64,000 bases of DNA from NCBI RefSeq assembly GCF_018332655.1, contig NZ_BOQL01000057.1:1-64000 (forward strand), given 5' to 3'. This DNA comes from Actinoplanes auranticolor (lineage in GTDB: Bacteria > Actinomycetota > Actinomycetes > Mycobacteriales > Micromonosporaceae). The translations under genes and the position numbers were made by a program. The notes under the pieces were generated by a model. That model made no database searches. It was given only the letters and a program-made list of their open reading frames with translations, and was not told the origin of the DNA. This document shows, in pieces, positions 40,542 through 49,584 of this stretch. Position 1 is the first letter of the stretch. Each line of letters starts with the position of its first letter.

Positions 40542-43133
40542 GTGGAGCACTGGGGATTCGTCGGTCGCGCCGACGAGTTGACCCGGCTCATCACCGTCGC
40601 CACCCGGGACACCGACCGCGGCCTCATCCTCAGCGGCAGCGCCGGCATCGGCAAGAGCCGGCTGCTGCACGAGGCGGTCGCCGAGCTGCCGGCCGAGCAC
40701 TACGCGGTCCACTGCGCCTCGGCGAACATAGCCAGCTCCGGGCTGCCGTTCGGCGGTCTGGCCCAGATCCTGCCCACCGACCCGCCCGCCGCGCTGTCCG
40801 CCGCCGGGCTGCTGCGCTGGGCGGTCGACGGGCTGCACGCGGAGTCCGGCAACCGGCCGATGGTGCTCGCCATCGACGACGCCCATCTGCTGGACCCGCC
40901 GTCCGCCGCGCTGGCCCACCTGCTCGTCCGGGAGGGCGCGACGCTGCTCGGCACGCTGCGTACGGCCGAGCCGGTGCCGCCGCCGATCAGCGCGCTGTGG
41001 ACCGAGGGCCTGCTCAGCCACGCCGAGCTGGATCCGCTGACCGACGACGAGTCCCGCCGGCTGCTCACCGCGCTGGTGCGCGGGCCGGTCGAGCCGGGCT
41101 CCGCGCAGCGGCTCATCCGGCTGGGCGGTGGCAACCCGCTGCTGCTGCGCGAGCTGGTGCTCGCGGCGCTGAGCGGGGGCGAGCTGACGAAGACCTACGG
41201 TTTCTGGCGCTGGACCGGCCGGCTCACCCTGGCCCCCAGCCTGGCCGACCTGGTCGGGGCCCGGATCGGCGGGCTCACCCCGGGCGTGCGCGACGTGCTG
41301 GAGATGGTCGCGTTCGGCGAGCCGGTGGGGCTCACGCTGCTGATGCGGGCCGCCGCGGCCGCGGACGTGGAGGCCGCCGAGGAGCGCGGGCTGATCCGGA
41401 TCGTCATCGACGAGCGCCGTCGCGACGTCCGGCTGGCCCACCCGCTCTACGGCGAGGTGGTCCGCCGCGGCTGCCCGGTGACCCGGTCCCGGCGGCTGCT
41501 CGCCACCCTGGCCGACCTGGTCGAGGGGGCCGGCGCCCGGCGCCGGGACGACCTGCTGCGGGTCGCGGTCTGGCGGCTCGACTCCGGTACGGCGCAGGAC
41601 GGCGCGCTGTTGCTCGACGCGGCCCGGCAGGCTTTCAACCGGTTCGACATCGACCTCGCCCGGCGGCTCGCCGCGGCGGCCCGGGACGCCGGAGCCGGGT
41701 GGGCCGCCGCCGAGCTGCTGGCCACCGTACTGCTCTTCGCCGACTGCCCGGAGGAGGCGCTGAAGGTCCTGGGCGACGATCCCGACGACAGCGCCCGCCG
41801 GCTCACCGCGCGGGCCGCCGTGGAGTTCTTCGGGCTGGGCCGGGCCGAAGCGGCGGACACCCTGGCGGCGGCCCGGCTGCCGGACCCGGCGGAGATGGCC
41901 CGGGTCCGCGCGTTCGAGGCGTTCATCCGGCTCCAGCTCGACGAGTTGCCGACCGCCCGGCGCCTGGCCCGCAGCGTGCTGGACGAGCCGGCGGCCGGGG
42001 TCGCGACCCGGGCGCTGGCCCGCTGCATCCTGGCGTACCTGCTGGCGGCCGGCGGCGACCCGGACGGCAGCGCCGAGCTGGTCGCGGCGGTCGAGGCCGA
42101 CACGGCGGCCTGGCGGCGCGACACCCCGACCCTGCAGTACGCCCTGCAGATGGCCGAGGGCACCCGGGTCAGCGTCGCCCTCGACCTGCCGGCCATCGAC
42201 CGGATCCTGGCCGCCGAATTCGCCCACCTGGCCCAGGCCGGCGGCTTCGGCTTCGGCTCCGGCTGGGTATCGCTGCTACAGGCCCAGGCCAGCCTGCTGC
42301 GCGGGCAGACCGACGAGGCCCTGCACGCCACGGAGCAGGCCTGCGCGTCGCTGGCCCCGGCCCGGGTCTACGACGGGAGCGCCCACTTCGCCCGGGCCAA
42401 CGTGGCCGCGCTGCGGGGCGAGAGCACGATCGCCACCGAGTCGCTGGCCACCGCCGAGGCCGCCGCGGGCACCGCCGTCAGCCTCTACTACCCGTGGCAG
42501 GAGCAGGCCCGGGCTTGGACGCTGGCGTGCCAGGGCGAGCCGGCCGCCGCCGTACGCGTCGTGCAACGCGCCGTGACCCGGCTGCGGGCCGACCACCTGT
42601 ACGGCCACGAGCTGCTCGCCCTCTACGACCTGGTCCGGCTCGGGCAGCCGCAGCTCGCCGCGGCCCGGCTCGCGGAGCTGGCGCCGGTGGTGGGCGGCCC
42701 GGCCACGCCGCTGCTGATCCGGCACGCCGTGGCCGCCGCGGCCGAGGCCGGCGAGGACCTGTTCGCGGTGGCCCGGGAGTTCGCCGTGCTGGGCTATCAG
42801 CCCTTCGCCGCCGAGGCCGCGGCCGGAGCGGTACGGATCTTCCGCATCGCCCGGGACCCCCGCGCGCTGGCGGCGAGCACGCTGATGGCCGACGTGCTGA
42901 GCCGCTGCGGGCCGCTGCGGACGCCGGCGCTGCTGGCGGTCCAGCCGGCGCTGACGGTCCGCGAACGCCAGGTGGCCGAGCTGGCCGCCGAGGGGGTGCG
43001 GAGCCGGGAGATCGCCGACCGGCTCTATCTGTCGCCACGCACGGTGGAGAACCACCTCCAGCGCGTCTACACCAAGCTGGGTGTCAACGGCAGGTTGGAG
43101 CTCGCTCCGGCACTGCGCCTGCTCCCGCAATAA
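40542..43133 (+). CDS. Large ATP-binding LuxR (LAL-type) regulator
   Basis: 863 residues. N-terminal AAA/NTPase: Walker A GSAGIGKSRLLHEA at about 32-45, Walker B LAIDDAHLLDPPSAALAHLL. A long helical middle domain follows (about 330-790), then a LuxR helix-turn-helix LTVRERQVAELAAEGVRSRE and LSPRTVENHLQRVYTKLGV. Start is GTG, probably leaderless. The stop is 9 bases from pncB, so it may be cotranscribed with and control the NAD-salvage genes. That link is by position only. Confidence 0.9.
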   Translation: MEHWGFVGRADELTRLITVATRDTDRGLILSGSAGIGKSRLLHEAVAELPAEHYAVHCASANIASSGLPFGGLAQILPTDPPAALSAAGLLRWAVDGLHAESGNRPMVLAIDDAHLLDPPSAALAHLLVREGATLLGTLRTAEPVPPPISALWTEGLLSHAELDPLTDDESRRLLTALVRGPVEPGSAQRLIRLGGGNPLLLRELVLAALSGGELTKTYGFWRWTGRLTLAPSLADLVGARIGGLTPGVRDVLEMVAFGEPVGLTLLMRAAAAADVEAAEERGLIRIVIDERRRDVRLAHPLYGEVVRRGCPVTRSRRLLATLADLVEGAGARRRDDLLRVAVWRLDSGTAQDGALLLDAARQAFNRFDIDLARRLAAAARDAGAGWAAAELLATVLLFADCPEEALKVLGDDPDDSARRLTARAAVEFFGLGRAEAADTLAAARLPDPAEMARVRAFEAFIRLQLDELPTARRLARSVLDEPAAGVATRALARCILAYLLAAGGDPDGSAELVAAVEADTAAWRRDTPTLQYALQMAEGTRVSVALDLPAIDRILAAEFAHLAQAGGFGFGSGWVSLLQAQASLLRGQTDEALHATEQACASLAPARVYDGSAHFARANVAALRGESTIATESLATAEAAAGTAVSLYYPWQEQARAWTLACQGEPAAAVRVVQRAVTRLRADHLYGHELLALYDLVRLGQPQLAAARLAELAPVVGGPATPLLIRHAVAAAAEAGEDLFAVAREFAVLGYQPFAAEAAAGAVRIFRIARDPRALAASTLMADVLSRCGPLRTPALLAVQPALTVRERQVAELAAEGVRSREIADRLYLSPRTVENHLQRVYTKLGVNGRLELAPALRLLPQ

Positions 43134-43142
43134 GGTAGGCCG

Positions 43143-44429
43143 GTGAATGACTTCGCGCCCGCGCTGCTGACCGACCAGTACGAGCTGACCATGGTCAGTG
43201 CCGCCCTCAAGGACGGGACGGCCAACCGCCGCAGCGTCTTCGAGGTGTTCGCCCGGCGGCTGCCGTCCGGGCGCCGCTACGGTGTCGCCGCCGGTCAGGG
43301 CCGCCTCATGGAGCTCATCCGCGACTTCTGCTTCACCGACGCGGACGTCGACTTCCTGCGCCGCTCCGGAGTCGTCGACGACGCCACCGCGGCGTGGCTG
43401 GCGGACTACCGCTTCACCGGCGACATCGACGGGTACGCCGAGGGCGAGCTGTTCTTCCCCGGCTCACCGATCCTGACCGTGTCCGGCACGTTCGCGGAAT
43501 GCGTGGTGCTGGAGACGCTGATCCTGTCGGTGCTCAACCACGACTGCGCGATCGCGGCGGGAGCGGCCCGGATGGTCACCGCCGCCCGGGGCCGGCCGAT
43601 CATCGAGATGGGCTCCCGCCGTACCCATGAGGAAGCCGCCGTGGCCGCGGCCCGGGCGGCCTATCTGGCCGGCTTCGCCTCGACCTCGAATCTCGCGGCC
43701 GGCGGCCGCTACGGCATCCCCACGACGGGTACGTCGGCCCACGCGTTCACCCTGCTGCACGACGACGAGCCGGCCGCCTTCGCCTCGCAGGTGGCGGCGC
43801 TGGGCAAGAACACGACGCTGCTGGTGGACACGTACGACATCGCCCAGGGCATCCGCAACGCGATCGCCGTGGCCGGTCCCGACCTGCGCGCGATCCGGAT
43901 CGACTCGGGTGACCTGTCGGTGCTCGCCCAGCACTCCCGCGAGCTGCTCGACTCCCTCGGCGCCACGGAGACGAAGATCATCGTCTCCGGCGACATGGAC
44001 GAATACTCGATCGCCACGCTCGCGGCCGAGCCGGTCGACATGTACGGCGCGGGCACGGCCGTGGTCACCGGCTCCGGCGCGCCGACGGCCGGCCTGGTCT
44101 ACAAGCTGGTGGAGGTCGAAGGCCGGGCCGTGGTGAAACGCTCGGAGAACAAAGCGACGGTCGGCGGCCGCAAGACCGCCGTCCGGCGGCACAAGCCCAC
44201 GGGTACGGCCACCGAGGAGATCATCGTGTCCCAGGGCGTGCCGGACCACAACACCAACGACCGGCTGCTGCAGCGCTCGTTCGTCGTGGGCGGCGAGGTG
44301 GCACCGCTGCCGAGCCTGGCCGAGTCCCGCGACCACCTGCGCCAGTGCCTGATCTCGATCCCGTGGGAGGGCCTGAAGCTCTCCGCCGGCGACCCGGCGA
44401 TCCCGGTCACCGTCGTCCCCACCGCCTGA
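43143..44429 (+). CDS. pncB: Nicotinate phosphoribosyltransferase
   Basis: 428 residues; joins nicotinate to PRPP to give nicotinate mononucleotide, with ATP-driven phosphorylation of a histidine seen in TTGTSAHAFTLL. Other family segments: LLTDQYELTMVSAALKDG at the start and IRIDSGDLSVLAQHSREL for the phosphate. The GTG at 43143 follows AAGGTAGG. It lies 11 bases before the nicotinamidase gene, which supplies its substrate. Confidence 0.95.
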   Translation: MNDFAPALLTDQYELTMVSAALKDGTANRRSVFEVFARRLPSGRRYGVAAGQGRLMELIRDFCFTDADVDFLRRSGVVDDATAAWLADYRFTGDIDGYAEGELFFPGSPILTVSGTFAECVVLETLILSVLNHDCAIAAGAARMVTAARGRPIIEMGSRRTHEEAAVAAARAAYLAGFASTSNLAAGGRYGIPTTGTSAHAFTLLHDDEPAAFASQVAALGKNTTLLVDTYDIAQGIRNAIAVAGPDLRAIRIDSGDLSVLAQHSRELLDSLGATETKIIVSGDMDEYSIATLAAEPVDMYGAGTAVVTGSGAPTAGLVYKLVEVEGRAVVKRSENKATVGGRKTAVRRHKPTGTATEEIIVSQGVPDHNTNDRLLQRSFVVGGEVAPLPSLAESRDHLRQCLISIPWEGLKLSAGDPAIPVTVVPTA

Positions 44430-44440
44430 AAGGTGTGACC

Positions 44441-45016
44441 ATGTCACGCGCACTGATCATCGTCGACGTCCAGAACGACTTCTGCGAGGGCGGCTCCCTG
44501 GCCGTACCGGGCGGAGCAGGCGTGGCCGCGGGCATCTCGGCGGCCCTCGCGTCGGGCACCTGGGACCACGTCGTGGCGACGAAGGACTACCACGTCGACC
44601 CGGGCGCCCACTTCAGCGACCACCCCGACTTCGTCGACTCCTGGCCGGCGCACTGCGTGGTCGGCACGGACGGCGCGTCCTTCCACCCGGCGCTGGAGAC
44701 GGCGCGGGTGGAGGCGGTGTTCCACAAGGGCGAGCACGCGGCGGCGTACTCGGGCTTCGAGGGGCACACCCGCGAGGGCGAAGGGCTGGCGGACTGGCTG
44801 CGAGCCCGGTCGGTGACGGAGGTCGACGTGGTGGGCATCGCCACGGACCATTGCGTACGGGCGACCGCGCTCGACGCGCAGCAGGCCGGTTTCGCCACGA
44901 CGGTGCTGCTGGACCTGACGGCCGGGGTGGCCGCGGCCACGACCACCGCGGCCTTGGCCCAGTTCGAGCAGGCTTCGGTCGCGACGACCGGAACGCCCGT
45001 GGTGACCTCCGTCTAA
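44441..45016 (+). CDS. pncA: Nicotinamidase (isochorismatase family)
   Basis: 191 residues; hydrolyses nicotinamide to nicotinate. The catalytic triad is visible: Asp9 in IIVDVQNDFCEGGSL, Lys in VVATKDYHVDPGAHF, Cys in GIATDHCVRATALDA; the Asp/His of DYHVDPGAHFSDH bind the metal. The ATG follows AAAGGTG. With pncB it forms a two-step salvage route into NAD. Confidence 0.94.
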   Translation: MSRALIIVDVQNDFCEGGSLAVPGGAGVAAGISAALASGTWDHVVATKDYHVDPGAHFSDHPDFVDSWPAHCVVGTDGASFHPALETARVEAVFHKGEHAAAYSGFEGHTREGEGLADWLRARSVTEVDVVGIATDHCVRATALDAQQAGFATTVLLDLTAGVAAATTTAALAQFEQASVATTGTPVVTSV

Positions 45017-45054
45017 TCGACTGGGAGTTGTCGTACCCCTGCTGTTGACTGTCC

Positions 45055-45073
45055 GGCGGAGGTTAGGACCGCC
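45055..45073 (+). promoter_or_regulatory. Hairpin covering the ribosome-binding site of the MFS gene
   Basis: GGCGG (45055-45059) pairs with CCGCC (45069-45073), which ends at the ATG. The GGAGG ribosome site (45058-45062) is inside the stem and loop, so translation could be restrained. Confidence 0.35.
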
Positions 45074-46366
45074 ATGACACTCACGCCTTACCGGGAGACT
45101 CTCGCCCTGCGCGGGATCCGATCGCTGCTCATCGTGGCGACGCTGGCCCGCATCCCGATCACGGCCGGCACAGTCACGCTGACCCTGCACGTGACCCAGG
45201 ACCTGCACCTGGGCTACGGCGCCGCCGGCCTGGTCGGAGCGGCCTTCACCGTCGGCAGCTCGGTGGGCGCGCCGGTGCTGGGCCGGGTCACCGACCGCAA
45301 GGGCCTGCGCCCGGTGCTGGTGCTGACCACGGTGGCCGAGGTGGCGTTCTGGACGACGGCGCAGGCGATGCCGTACTGGGCGCTCCTGATGGCGGCGCTG
45401 GTGGGCGGCTTCCTGACCCTGCCGGCGTTCGCGGTCGCCCGGCAGTCGATCGCCGCGCTGGCGCCGGAGTCCCACCGGCTGCCGGCCTTCGCCCTGGACT
45501 CGATCACGACGGAGCTGTCGTTCATGGCCGGCCCGGCGCTGGGCGTGCTGATCAGCACGACAGCGGGCGCCCGGGTGGCGATGCTGGCGGTCGGCGCCGG
45601 CATCCTGCTGTCCGGCATCGGGCTGTACGTGCTGAACCCACCGATCCGCGGCAAGGACGAAAAGCCGATCTCCGCCGGCGATCGGGTCCCCCGCAGCACC
45701 TGGCTGAAGCCCCGCCTGGTGGCGATCCTGGCCATCACGAGCGCGGCAACCATCGTCCTGAGCGGCACGGACGTGGCGGTGGTGGCGGTCCTGCAGAGCT
45801 CCGGCGAGGTGGAGTGGACCGGGGCGGTGCTGGGCCTGTGGGCGGCGTACTCGCTGGTGGGCGGGTTCGCGTACGGCACGGTGAAGCGGGGGCTGTCACC
45901 GCTGGCGCTGCTCGCGCCGATGGCCCTGCTGACGATCCCGGTCGGCCTCGCCGGTGGTCACTGGTGGCTGCTGGCGCTGCTGCTCCTGCCGGCGGGTGCA
46001 CTGTGCGCCCCGACGATCACGGCGACGGCGGACGCGGTGAGCAGAATGACCCCGGCGTCGGCCCGGGGCGAGGCGATGGGTCTGCACAATTCGTCGCTGA
46101 CGGTGGGGGTGGCGCTGGGGGCGCCGCTGGCTGGTGTGGTGATGGACACGTGGTCGCCGGCTTGGGGGTTCGCTGCGGTGGGTGGAGTTGGGGTGGTGGT
46201 GGCCGTGCTGGCGCTGCCGGCTGAGCTGCGCCGCCGTCGGGAGCTGCCGCCGGTGGTCGACGAGGGGGCGAACAGCTTGGACGGGCAGGCTGACTCTCTG
46301 GGGGCGGGTGGGGCTGGGCCGGCGGCTGAGTTCCCTGCTCCTGACGCGGCGGCGCCGAGTCGCTGA
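45074..46366 (+). CDS. MFS transporter
   Basis: 430 residues with twelve predicted helices. The loop 2-3 motif of the family is GRVTDRKGLRPVLVLTT. No substrate-specific motif is recognisable; sugar, drug or metabolite efflux are all possible. The last ~40 residues are a polar Ala/Gly/Pro-rich tail (GQADSLGAGGAGPAAEFP). Codon composition becomes more G-rich near the end, as the gene passes into the repeat field that follows. Confidence 0.88.
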   Translation: MTLTPYRETLALRGIRSLLIVATLARIPITAGTVTLTLHVTQDLHLGYGAAGLVGAAFTVGSSVGAPVLGRVTDRKGLRPVLVLTTVAEVAFWTTAQAMPYWALLMAALVGGFLTLPAFAVARQSIAALAPESHRLPAFALDSITTELSFMAGPALGVLISTTAGARVAMLAVGAGILLSGIGLYVLNPPIRGKDEKPISAGDRVPRSTWLKPRLVAILAITSAATIVLSGTDVAVVAVLQSSGEVEWTGAVLGLWAAYSLVGGFAYGTVKRGLSPLALLAPMALLTIPVGLAGGHWWLLALLLLPAGALCAPTITATADAVSRMTPASARGEAMGLHNSSLTVGVALGAPLAGVVMDTWSPAWGFAAVGGVGVVVAVLALPAELRRRRELPPVVDEGANSLDGQADSLGAGGAGPAAEFPAPDAAAPSR

Positions 46367-46590
46367 GGTCGGTTGTCGCTAGTCGTTCGGCGTCGGTTGT
46401 GATGCGGCTCGCTTGTCGGAGGTGGGTCCTCGGGGCCGGCTTGAACGAGGGAAGCCGGGTTGGGATTGACGTGGGTTCGGGGTGTGGGTTCGGGCCGGTA
46501 GGCCGACCGGGGCCTCAGGGGCGTGAGGTTCGGACCGCTGGGGCGGTCGGGCCGGTCGGGCCCGGGGCGGGTCGGTCGAGGCCGCGGGCC

Positions 46591-46700
46591 GTCAGGCCGG
46601 ACAAGACCGCAGACCGTCAGGCCGGACAAGACCGCAGACCGTCAGGCCAGACAAGACCGCAGACCGTCAGGCCAGACAAGACCGCAGACCGTCAGGCCAG
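46591..46700. repeat. 25-bp tandem repeat, 4.4 copies
   Basis: Units start at 46591, 46616, 46641 and 46666, with 10 bases of a fifth at 46691. The unit begins GTCAGGCCGG(A)ACAAG-like and ends CCGCAGACC; copies differ only at one G/A position (GGCCGG or GGCCAG), so duplication is recent. No unique spacers, hence not CRISPR. Confidence 0.92.
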
Positions 46701-46870
46701 TCGAATCGGTGAGCCACAGGTCGGTCCGGGGCCGCTAGGCCGAGACGGTCAGGCCGGTCGGAGCCGTCAGTAGGAGCCGCCGGGGCGGTAAAGGCGCCAG
46801 GCCCAGCGGGTCGGTTGGGGGGTCGGGCCGCTGACGCGGCAGAGGCGGCAGGCCGGTAGAGGCTCGAGGC

Positions 46871-46922
46871 CGCCAGGCCGGGGCGCCAGGCCGAGACGCC
46901 AGGCCGAGACGCCAGGCCGGGA
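46871..46922. repeat. 13-bp tandem repeat, 4 copies
   Basis: Units CGCCAGGCCGGGG, CGCCAGGCCGAGA (twice) and CGCCAGGCCGGGA follow head to tail from 46871. Confidence 0.9.
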
Positions 46923-46939
46923 TAGAGGTGCCAGGCCAT

Positions 46940-47003
46940 CGGGCGGCGGGCCGGTCGAGGCGGCAGGCCGTCGGGCGGCGGACCGGTCGAGGCGGCAGGC
47001 CGT
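46940..47003. repeat. 32-bp tandem duplication
   Basis: The units 46940-46971 and 46972-47003 differ at a single base (GGGCCGG or GGACCGG); both contain GGTCGAGGCGGCAGGCCGT. Confidence 0.85.
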
Positions 47004-47423
47004 CGGGCCGATCGGGAGACCACGTCGGGGGACCAGGCCGGTCGGAGCCGCCGACAGAGGCCACCGAGGCGGTAGAGATGGGATGTCGGGGCGGAGCCGC
47101 CACGGGACCGCCCGGAGCGGTAGAGACCACCGGCCGGTCAAGCTGGTGGGAAGGTCAGGCCGCTGGCGCGATGAAGGTGACAGGACGGTCGAGGCGGTAG
47201 GCCGTCGGGCCAGTCAACAGGGATAGGCCGTCGGATGGATCGAGACGGGTAGGCCGCAGGCCCGGTCAGAGCGACCAGACAGGCCGCCAGGCCGGTCCGA
47301 CCCGCCATGCCCGGGCGGCAGAGGTAGCAGGCCGGTCGAAGTCGCAGGCTGCAGGTAGGCCGTGCCGTAGACCGGTCCTGGACGACCGAGGCCGCGAACC
47401 GCACGACCGGCTGACGGGCCGGC

Positions 47424-47519
47424 GGGCCAGCGAACGCGCGGGCCAGCCAACGCGCGGGCCAGCCAACGCGCGGGCCAGCCAACGCGCGGGCCAGCCAACG
47501 CGCGGGCCAGCCAACGCGC
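47424..47519. repeat. 16-bp tandem repeat, 6 copies
   Basis: GGGCCAGCCAACGCGC is repeated six times from 47424, the first copy with one change (AGCGAA). Five copies are identical, so the array is young or kept homogeneous. Confidence 0.93.
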
Positions 47520-47667
47520 GGTAAAGGGTAGGCCGATCAAGGCGGCAGATCATCGGGCCGGCAGCCCAGCCGCACCCCCGCGCATGAAACTCGAACTCTC
47601 GGCCAAGGCCGCCGGACCAAGCCAACCGTCCGAGCAAGGCCCCCGATGAAGAGCCAGGAAACGCAAA

Positions 47668-47694
47668 CGGCCCGCCCCGGAAAGGGACGGGCCG
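47668..47694 (-). terminator. Terminator of ctaD
   Basis: CGGCCCGCCCC (47668-47678) pairs with GGGACGGGCCG (47684-47694) with one C-A mismatch and a GGAAA loop, 15 bases after the ctaD stop. Confidence 0.75.
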
Positions 47695-47709
47695 CTTCAT
47701 GCTCACAGG

Positions 47710-49461
47710 TCAGTGCTTACGGTCGCTGACGTCTTCCCGGTAGGTCGCGCCGCCGTCTGATTCGCTGGTCAGGGGGCGGGCGCCGCCTTCCGGCGGTCCG
47801 GCCACCGAGGTGCCGGCCGCCAGTTCCGGGAACTTCGCGTCGAAGGCCGGGCGCTCCGAGCGGATCCGGGGCATCTTGTCGAAGTTGCGCAGCGGCGGCG
47901 GGCTCGAGGTCGCCCATTCCAGGGAGTTGCCGGCGCCCCAGGGGTCGTCGACGGTTACCAGCTGGCCGACCTTGTACGACTTCCACACGTTGTAGATGAA
48001 CGGGAGTGTGGAGGCGCCCAGGACGAAGGAGCCGACGGTGGAGAACGTGTTCAGGAAGGTGAAGCCGTCGCTCGGCAGGTAGTCCGCGTACCGGCGGGGC
48101 ATGCCCTCCGCGCCCAGCCAGTGCTGGACCAGGAAGGTGGCGTGGAAGCCGAGGAACGTCAGCCAGAAGTGGATCTTGCCTAGCCGGTCGTCCAGCATGC
48201 GGCCGAACATCTTCGGGAACCAGAAGTAGATGCCCGAGAACACCGCGAACACGATCGTGCCGAACAGCACGTAGTGGAAGTGCGCGATGACGAAGTAGGA
48301 GTCCGAGACGTGGAAGTCGATCGGCGGGGCTGCCAGCAGCACACCGGACAGACCACCGAACAGGAACGTCACGAGGAAGCCGAGGGCGAACAGCATCGGC
48401 GTCTCGAAGCTGATCTGGCCGCGCCACATCGTGCCGATCCAGACGAAGAACTTCATGCCCGTCGGGACCGCGATGAGGAAGCTCAGGAAGCTGAAGAACG
48501 GCAGCAGCACCTGGCCGGTGACGAACATGTGGTGCGCCCACACGCTCATCGACAGCGCCGCGATCAGCAGGGTCGCGCCGACCAGGCCCTTGTAGCCGAA
48601 GACCGGCTTGCGGCTGAAGACCGGGATGACCTCGGTGATGATGCCGAAGAACGGCAGCGCCACGATGTACACCTCGGGGTGGCCGAAGAACCAGAAGAGG
48701 TGCTGCCAGAGCATCGGGCCGCCGGTGTCCACGTCGAAGACGTGCGCGCCGAGGATGCGGTCGGCGGCCAGGGCGAACAGCGCGGCGGCCAGAAACGGGA
48801 AGACCATGATCACCAGCAGGCTGGTGACCAGGATGTTCCACGTGAAGATCGGCATCCGGAACATCGTCATGCCGGGGGCGCGCAGCGTGATGATCGTCGT
48901 GATGATGTTGACGCCACCGAGGATCGTGCCGAGGCCGGAGAGCGCCAGGCCGACGACCCACATGTTGCCGCCGACGCCCGGCGAGTGCAGCGAGTCGCTG
49001 AGCGGGGTGTACGCGAACCAGCCGAAGTCGGCCGCCCCACCCGGGGTCAGGAAGCCGCTGATGGTGATCGTGCCGCCGAACAGGTAGAGCCAGTACGCGA
49101 AGGCGTTGAGCCGCGGGAACGACACGTCGGGCGCGCCGATCTGGATCGGCACCACGAAGTTCGCGAAGGCGAACACGATCGGCGTCGCGAAGAACAGCAG
49201 CATGATCGTGCCGTGCATCGTGAACAGCTGGTTGTACTGCTCCGGCGAGAGCACCTGCATGCCCGGGCGGGCCAGCTCGGTGCGCATGAGCAGAGCCATG
49301 AAGCCGCCGAGGATGTAGAACACGAAGGCGGTGATCATGTACATGATCCCGATCTGCTTCGCGTCCGTCGTCCGCAGGACCCGCGCGAGGGCTGAGCCCT
49401 TGACCTGCTGTCGCACCGGCCATGGCCGGGTCACGATCGGCTTAGGCGCAACGGTCGTCAC
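47710..49461 (-). CDS. ctaD: Cytochrome c oxidase subunit I (aa3 type)
   Basis: 583 residues with twelve helices. Haem and copper ligands are visible: His in FTMHGTIMLLFF (low-spin haem), FFGHPEVYIVALP with the His-Tyr cross-link pair, SVWAHHMFVTG for CuB, and VIAHFHYVLFG for haem a3. It is the catalytic subunit of the terminal oxidase of the bc1-aa3 supercomplex. The GTG at 49461 is preceded by GGAGG at 6 bases. No other oxidase genes are beside it, as is common for ctaD in actinobacteria. Confidence 0.97.
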   Translation of the reverse strand: MTTVAPKPIVTRPWPVRQQVKGSALARVLRTTDAKQIGIMYMITAFVFYILGGFMALLMRTELARPGMQVLSPEQYNQLFTMHGTIMLLFFATPIVFAFANFVVPIQIGAPDVSFPRLNAFAYWLYLFGGTITISGFLTPGGAADFGWFAYTPLSDSLHSPGVGGNMWVVGLALSGLGTILGGVNIITTIITLRAPGMTMFRMPIFTWNILVTSLLVIMVFPFLAAALFALAADRILGAHVFDVDTGGPMLWQHLFWFFGHPEVYIVALPFFGIITEVIPVFSRKPVFGYKGLVGATLLIAALSMSVWAHHMFVTGQVLLPFFSFLSFLIAVPTGMKFFVWIGTMWRGQISFETPMLFALGFLVTFLFGGLSGVLLAAPPIDFHVSDSYFVIAHFHYVLFGTIVFAVFSGIYFWFPKMFGRMLDDRLGKIHFWLTFLGFHATFLVQHWLGAEGMPRRYADYLPSDGFTFLNTFSTVGSFVLGASTLPFIYNVWKSYKVGQLVTVDDPWGAGNSLEWATSSPPPLRNFDKMPRIRSERPAFDAKFPELAAGTSVAGPPEGGARPLTSESDGGATYREDVSDRKH

Positions 49462-49537
49462 GGATAGCCTCCGGTGTCTCGTTCGTCCCACTGCGTACAC
49501 CCGAGTTCGAAGGCGTACCTCGCAGGCAGAATAGTCC

Positions 49538-49556
49538 CCCGCCGACCCCCGGCGGG
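49538..49556 (-). terminator. Hairpin after the FAD monooxygenase gene
   Basis: CCCGCCG (49538-49544) and CGGCGGG (49550-49556) form a 7-bp stem with a 5-base loop. A TATTCT -10 box for ctaD (minus strand of 49528-49533) lies immediately next to it. Confidence 0.55.
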
Positions 49557-49584
49557 CGCGGGGTGACCAAAGAGCATCCGGGTC

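Larger units (their letters stand above)
46367..47667. repeat. 1.3-kb non-coding region filled with short GC-rich repeats
   Basis: No gene is credible here: all frames give only Arg/Pro/Gly/Asp-rich text. The sequence is a mosaic of AGGCCG-containing heptamers and at least four tandem arrays of different period (25, 13, 32 and 16 bp, listed separately). It separates the MFS gene from the convergent ctaD gene and its terminator. Confidence 0.8.

Noticed and set aside
40997..43138. A 713-codon plus-strand frame inside the LuxR regulator gene
   Set aside because: It is the +2 shadow of a gene with clear Walker and LuxR motifs; its residues are almost only Arg, Gly, Ala and Pro.
46591..46700. 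CRISPR array
   Set aside because: The 25-bp units are directly adjacent with no spacers, the same holds for the 16-bp array, and no cas genes are near.
46667..47706. Several Pro/Arg-rich frames (110-150 codons) on the minus strand of the repeat field
   Set aside because: They only translate the repeats (DRPDGLPPRP-like text), lack ribosome sites and resemble no protein family; treated as non-coding.
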